The translations under genes were made by a program, and so were the position numbers. Positions 60,782 to 64,000 of a stretch of 64,000 nucleotides of DNA are shown here, piece by piece. The notes beneath the pieces are model-generated. The model saw only the letters and a program-made list of their open reading frames with translations. It searched no databases and had not been told where the DNA came from. The stretch lies in the NCBI RefSeq assembly GCF_006007885.1, contig NZ_VCRO01000001.1, positions 310,001 to 374,000 of the forward strand, in the 5' to 3' direction. This DNA comes from Alteribacter natronophilus. GTDB lineage: Bacteria; Bacillota; Bacilli; Bacillales; Salisediminibacteriaceae. How positions within the stretch are numbered: the stretch's first letter is position 1; each line of letters opens with the position of its first letter.

Positions 60782-61840
60782 CTACACTTTAAAGTTGAAT
60801 TTAATGATTCCCGCTTCTTTTGCACTCGCGAACAGAATAACGACGAGCGGCCCGAGAATAAAGCCGAGTATACCGATCAGCTGGAGGCCCAGGTAGAGGG
60901 AAATCAATGTGGCAAGAGGGGACAGGCCGATATGATGCCCCATGACCTTCGGTTCCACTGTACGCCGGATCACCAGAAGAATAACTGCCAGAACCAGGAG
61001 CTGTACAGCCAGTACGGTGTTGCCCGCAACAATATGGTACAGTGCCCACGGAGCAAGGACTGCTATTGAGCCTATGATCGGGATAAAATCAATAATCCAG
61101 ATGATGAGCGACATGATAAAGGCCACTTCAGGTGCAATAAACAGGAGCCCTATAAACGTCACGATAAAGATGATGATACTGACCAGAAACTGAGCTTTGA
61201 AAAAGCCGAAAATCACGTAGGATAACCGTGAACTCATAAAGCGGACTTTTTCAGCTGTTTTATCCGTCATGTAGGAAAAGGCTTTAAGTTTAAGTCTTGG
61301 AAGCTCAAGAAGAAATAAGTACAAAGCTATAAGGTACACAATAAGTGAAACAAGATATGCCGGAATTTTCAGCAGGATATTTGTGACCTGATTAATAATG
61401 TTGAGGTCTTCAAAGTAATTTCGGATATCATTCAGCATAAAGGTTACCTGCTGGTCCAGTGCTGAGGCAAGATCCTCCGAAATATCCCCCAGCTGTGCAC
61501 TCAGATCGTTTTCAATCTGAATCCATGCCCACTGAAGATCCGCAATTGTATCCGGCAGGGTTTCAACAAACTGGTTCACCTGGGTAACAGCTTTTGTAGT
61601 TAGGACGTATGTGGACAATCCGAGAACACATAAAAATATCATAAACACAATAAAGACTGAAAGACTTCGCCTCAGTCTGGCGCGTCTCTGTAAGGCTGAT
61701 ACCGCCGGGGCGAGAAACAGTGCCGTAATGAGGGCAAGGATCAGCGGTACCGACACGGGCATAACAAAGTAGATTAAAAGAGCTGCAATGAGTATCCCGA
61801 TGCCAATGTATATATATTTTCTGTATTTTTTTGATGTCAC
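60782..61840 (-). CDS. AI-2E family membrane protein (YtvI-like)
   Basis: A 352-residue membrane protein with about eight hydrophobic segments and the family segment PEVAFIMSLIIWIIDFIPII, then VEPKVMGHHIGLSPLATLIS. Members export AI-2 or are Na+/H+ antiporters or sporulation proteins. Which of these applies cannot be decided from sequence. The start is GTG 61840. It converges on ctaM with a shared terminator. Confidence 0.85.
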   Translation of the reverse strand: MTSKKYRKYIYIGIGILIAALLIYFVMPVSVPLILALITALFLAPAVSALQRRARLRRSLSVFIVFMIFLCVLGLSTYVLTTKAVTQVNQFVETLPDTIADLQWAWIQIENDLSAQLGDISEDLASALDQQVTFMLNDIRNYFEDLNIINQVTNILLKIPAYLVSLIVYLIALYLFLLELPRLKLKAFSYMTDKTAEKVRFMSSRLSYVIFGFFKAQFLVSIIIFIVTFIGLLFIAPEVAFIMSLIIWIIDFIPIIGSIAVLAPWALYHIVAGNTVLAVQLLVLAVILLVIRRTVEPKVMGHHIGLSPLATLISLYLGLQLIGILGFILGPLVVILFASAKEAGIIKFNFKV

Positions 61841-61931
61841 CGTTTAACCCCTTTCTGGATGCATACCTCTACTTTATTATAGACGAACGGCCTGGTCTGT
61901 GACAGCAGGAATATTAGAGAGGAGCGGGAAA

Positions 61932-62315
61932 ATGAAAAAAGCCGTGCATGTCAGTTCGCACACGACGTTAAAGGGTAAGGTCAGCGTATCGTTAAAGGCG
62001 CTGCGTCAGTATGTGTATCTGATTTTTGATGACTGGAAAAGGGAAAGCCCCTATATGGAACTTGCCGGAGAAGGCCATGGACTTATCGGGGCTTTCTCGC
62101 CTGTTAAAGTCCACACTGGTGAAGAAGATAAAGAAAAGCTTTCGATCACGCTTGAGGTCATCGTAAATAACGGCGTCCCCATTCATTCGCAGTGTCGAAA
62201 GCTCCAGTTATATATGGCCCGGCACATTCGGGAATTTACTTCAGTCCCAGTGGGTGAAGTAAGAGTCCGTGTTGTGTCCTGCAAAGTGGAAGAGCTCAAG
62301 TCCAGTATAGATTAG
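61932..62315 (+). CDS. Asp23/Gls24-like protein
   Basis: A 127-residue soluble protein with the Asp23/Gls24 pattern: LSITLEVIVNNGVPIHSQCR in the middle followed by a helical segment and SVPVGEVRVRVVSCKVEEL. Members act at the envelope or as alkaline-stress proteins. I chose ATG 61932, with GAGAGGAG upstream. The stop overlaps the stop of the convergent YugN-like gene by two bases. Confidence 0.65.
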   Translation: MKKAVHVSSHTTLKGKVSVSLKALRQYVYLIFDDWKRESPYMELAGEGHGLIGAFSPVKVHTGEEDKEKLSITLEVIVNNGVPIHSQCRKLQLYMARHIREFTSVPVGEVRVRVVSCKVEELKSSID

Positions 62316-62668
62316 CTGTTTTCAGCCAGCAGCTGTTCTTTTACTTTCGCTATTTTCTTCTCGCAGTTTTTTACAATATGGTCCGGAAATGATTCGTTAT
62401 CATATTCTACACCGTGTGGATAGTAGTGTTTCCCGAGGAAGGCTTTCAGAATTTTTACGATGCTGTGAGCCTTGGGGATCTCCCCTTCAACTGCATAAGC
62501 CTGTACACGGAAGTAATAAACATCATCCTTTACCTGGTCCACAAACTTATAGTCAAATGTGGCACGTTCATAGTCCCACTGGTATGTAAAACCGAGGTCT
62601 TCCATGACACTCTCAATTAATTCAAATTCAACTTCAAGACCTTCAAGTTCTTCTGCTTCAAATCTCAT
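62312..62668 (-). CDS. YugN-like protein
   Basis: A 118-residue soluble protein (ELEGLEVEFELIESVMEDLG, then FTYQWDYERATFDYKFVD), recognised as the YugN family. Function unknown. ATG 62668 has AGGAGG upstream. The longer start 62704 has none. It ends within two bases of the opposite gene's end. Confidence 0.8.
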   Translation of the reverse strand: MRFEAEELEGLEVEFELIESVMEDLGFTYQWDYERATFDYKFVDQVKDDVYYFRVQAYAVEGEIPKAHSIVKILKAFLGKHYYPHGVEYDNESFPDHIVKNCEKKIAKVKEQLLAENS

Positions 62669-62886
62669 TAAAACGATACCTCCTGCTTCTCTGTCTGGTT
62701 TCATTCCTTTTTATTCTATTACGAAACTGCCAAGGATGCAACGAAACCTTCCCCTTCAGAAGCAATATTCACTGTTTTGCCATGACCGTACCGGAAGGAG
62801 GGGGAAACCGCTGAAGCTCCGTAATGTGAATAAAACAAACGATTAAGGGGACCTTACCGTTGACAACGCTGTAAGGAGGGTAAGCG

Positions 62887-63315
62887 GTGAAAAGTTTAAA
62901 GGATGTTATGACAACCGATGTGGAGTGCTGTGCACCTGATGATAATCTGTATCAGGCAGCTGTAAAAATGAAAAAATACGATATCGGCTCCGTTCCTGTA
63001 TGCGACGGGGATCATCTTCTCGGAATGATTACAGACCGTGACATCGTTATGAGAGGGGTGGCTGAAAAAAGGCCTAACTCCTGCGATGTAAAAGAAGTAA
63101 TGAGTGAGAAGCTGGTTACGGCTGATCCGGGAATGATTGTGGATCAGGCTGCACAGATGATGGCGGAAAGACAGATCCGCAGGCTTCCCGTTGTGGAAAA
63201 TCAGAAGCTTGTAGGCATCGTTTCCCTTGGGGATCTGGCTGTTCATACTTCAACAACTGACGAAGCGAGCTTTGCTCTTTCCGAGATTTCCGAACGTCCG
63301 GAGGTTCATCACTGA
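62887..63315 (+). CDS. ylbB: Two-CBS-domain protein YlbB
   Basis: A 142-residue protein made of two CBS domains (MTTDVECCAPDDNLYQAAVK with SVPVCDGDHLLGMITDRDIV, then VTADPGMIVDQAAQMMAERQ with RLPVVENQKLVGIVSLGDLA). CBS pairs bind adenosyl nucleotides. It matches B. subtilis ylbB in order. GTG start with GGAGGG upstream. Confidence 0.92.
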   Translation: MKSLKDVMTTDVECCAPDDNLYQAAVKMKKYDIGSVPVCDGDHLLGMITDRDIVMRGVAEKRPNSCDVKEVMSEKLVTADPGMIVDQAAQMMAERQIRRLPVVENQKLVGIVSLGDLAVHTSTTDEASFALSEISERPEVHH

Positions 63316-63356
63316 TAATAAAGCAGTTGATTATAATATTATTACGTAAACTAAAG

Positions 63357-63400
63357 AAGCGGCAGGCCAGGGTGATGAACCTTGTCTGCTGCTTTTTTTC
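63357..63400 (+). terminator. Terminator of ylbB
   Basis: An imperfect stem (AGCGGCAGGC with GTCTGCTGCT, several G-T pairs) followed by seven T, about 40 bases after the stop. Confidence 0.75.
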
Positions 63401-63566
63401 CGGGGTACCGATCCTGCTCTGTTTAACAGGAGAAGGGAAAGGGGAATAATGGAATTAATATTTCCTTTACAGAACAAAGCATACAGGTTTTAGATTGTCT
63501 GGGAACAAATTTTAAAGTAGAGTTAAAGAAAGCTTTACCAGTTTATCCGGTAGAGGAGGAGAAAAT

Positions 63567-64000
63567 ATGCGAATTGCACTGAAGTTGGCATTTATAGCAT
63601 TTGGTCTTGGATTGATTGCATATATGTTCTCACTGGACGATCAGGCGCAGGAAGACATGATGGAAGAACTTCCGGTTCTTGGGGACGGAGTATCTCCTGA
63701 CGAGGAGGACCAGTCCGGGAATGAACCTTCCGCGGGGGATGATAACCTCCCATCAGAAGAAGAGAACGACGGAAATGCGGATATGGATGAAACGGAAAAC
63801 GGACCGGGCGAGGAAGTTTCCTCCGGGTCATCGACCGAAGAGAATGGTGACAATGGCGGGGACGAAACAGAGGACATCAGTGATACCGAAGTTTCCGAGG
63901 GCTATCATACATATATTGGCGAAACCGCTGAGGTACTGACTGATGCGTATGGTGATCCGGATCGTACTGACATGACTCAGTACGGCTACGAATGGTACGT
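63567..64000 (+). CDS. ylbC: YlbC-like CAP-domain protein (3' partial)
   Basis: The first 144 residues of a membrane-anchored protein. It has an N-terminal hydrophobic segment (ALKLAFIAFGLGLIAYMF), then about 85 residues almost all Asp, Glu, Ser and Gly, and then the start of a CAP-associated domain (ETAEVLTDAYGDPDRTDMTQ then YGYEWYV). The gene continues past 64000. RBS AGGAGGAG precedes the ATG. The acidic linker resembles those of the lipoproteins at 3677 and 4605. Confidence 0.85.
   Translation, partial: MRIALKLAFIAFGLGLIAYMFSLDDQAQEDMMEELPVLGDGVSPDEEDQSGNEPSAGDDNLPSEEENDGNADMDETENGPGEEVSSGSSTEENGDNGGDETEDISDTEVSEGYHTYIGETAEVLTDAYGDPDRTDMTQYGYEWY

Noticed and set aside
63592-63877. Two minus-strand frames within the start of ylbC
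   Set aside because: They are made by the repetitive Asp/Glu codons of the acidic linker on the opposite strand.
1-64000. tRNA, rRNA, CRISPR arrays, prophage or transposase genes
   Set aside because: I looked for their typical patterns on both strands and found none. The repeats present are dispersed and not of CRISPR type.

Overview
The window looks like a chromosomal segment of a Gram-positive, spore-forming member of the Bacillales, probably a halo- or alkaliphilic Bacillaceae. The backbone follows the Bacillus subtilis order pdhD - slp - SR1 - speA - yktA - yktB - yktC - ylaF - ylaH - ylaI - ylaJ - ylaK - glsA - ylaN - pycA - ctaA/ctaBCDEF - ylbB - ylbC. Ribosome binding sites are strong, TTG and GTG starts are frequent, secreted lipoproteins are very acidic, and a BCCT-type osmolyte transporter is present. 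I cannot name the genus with confidence.

Layout. 1-9.3 kb: end of pdhD, an Slp-like lipoprotein, a BCCT transporter, two acidic cell-wall lipoproteins (NodB deacetylase, M23 peptidase), a GAF protein, the SR1/SR1P dual-function RNA locus with promoter, cre box and terminator, speA, yktA. 9.6-11.8 kb: a GntP-type permease and a 3-hydroxybutyrate dehydrogenase. 11.9-14.5 kb: thiMDE salvage operon under a TPP riboswitch. 14.5-21.5 kb: small ykt/yla genes up to the PhoH-type ylaK. 21.6-31.6 kb: phenylacetyl-CoA catabolic operon (paaABCD, EthD protein, paaF-like, paaG, aldehyde dehydrogenase, paaH, paaJ) and the repressor paaX. 31.7-38 kb: an isoprenylcysteine-methyltransferase-like protein, a carotenoid-type desaturase, a PadR pair, an SDR, a gamma-carbonic-anhydrase-like protein and a nitronate monooxygenase-like protein. 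38.1-44.5 kb: an operon of an FlK-type thioesterase, a phenylalanine-dehydrogenase-type enzyme and a complete 2-oxoacid dehydrogenase complex (E1 alpha, E1 beta, E2, E3). 44.7-49.3 kb: unknown proteins, Mn catalase, LysM protein, glutaminase, YlaN. 49.8-64 kb: pyruvate carboxylase, Dps, heme A synthesis, caa3 oxidase, CtaM-like DUF420 protein, AI-2E family protein, Asp23-like, YugN-like, CBS protein and a truncated YlbC.

The main idea is that the two catabolic operons form one route. PheDH-type enzyme (Phe to phenylpyruvate) plus the 2-oxoacid dehydrogenase (phenylpyruvate to phenylacetyl-CoA) would feed PaaABC epoxidase and beta-oxidation directly. That would explain why no phenylacetate-CoA ligase (paaK) is present. 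Both operon promoters carry ATAACG/CGTTAT half-sites around the -35/-10 boxes, which suggests a shared repressor, possibly PaaX. The whole block sits between ylaK and glsA, which are close together in B. subtilis, so it behaves as a catabolic island.

The intergenic regions hold at least three families of non-coding repeats. One is a MITE-like element of about 235-250 bp with terminal inverted repeats and 8-9 bp target duplications. No transposase, rRNA, tRNA or CRISPR was seen.
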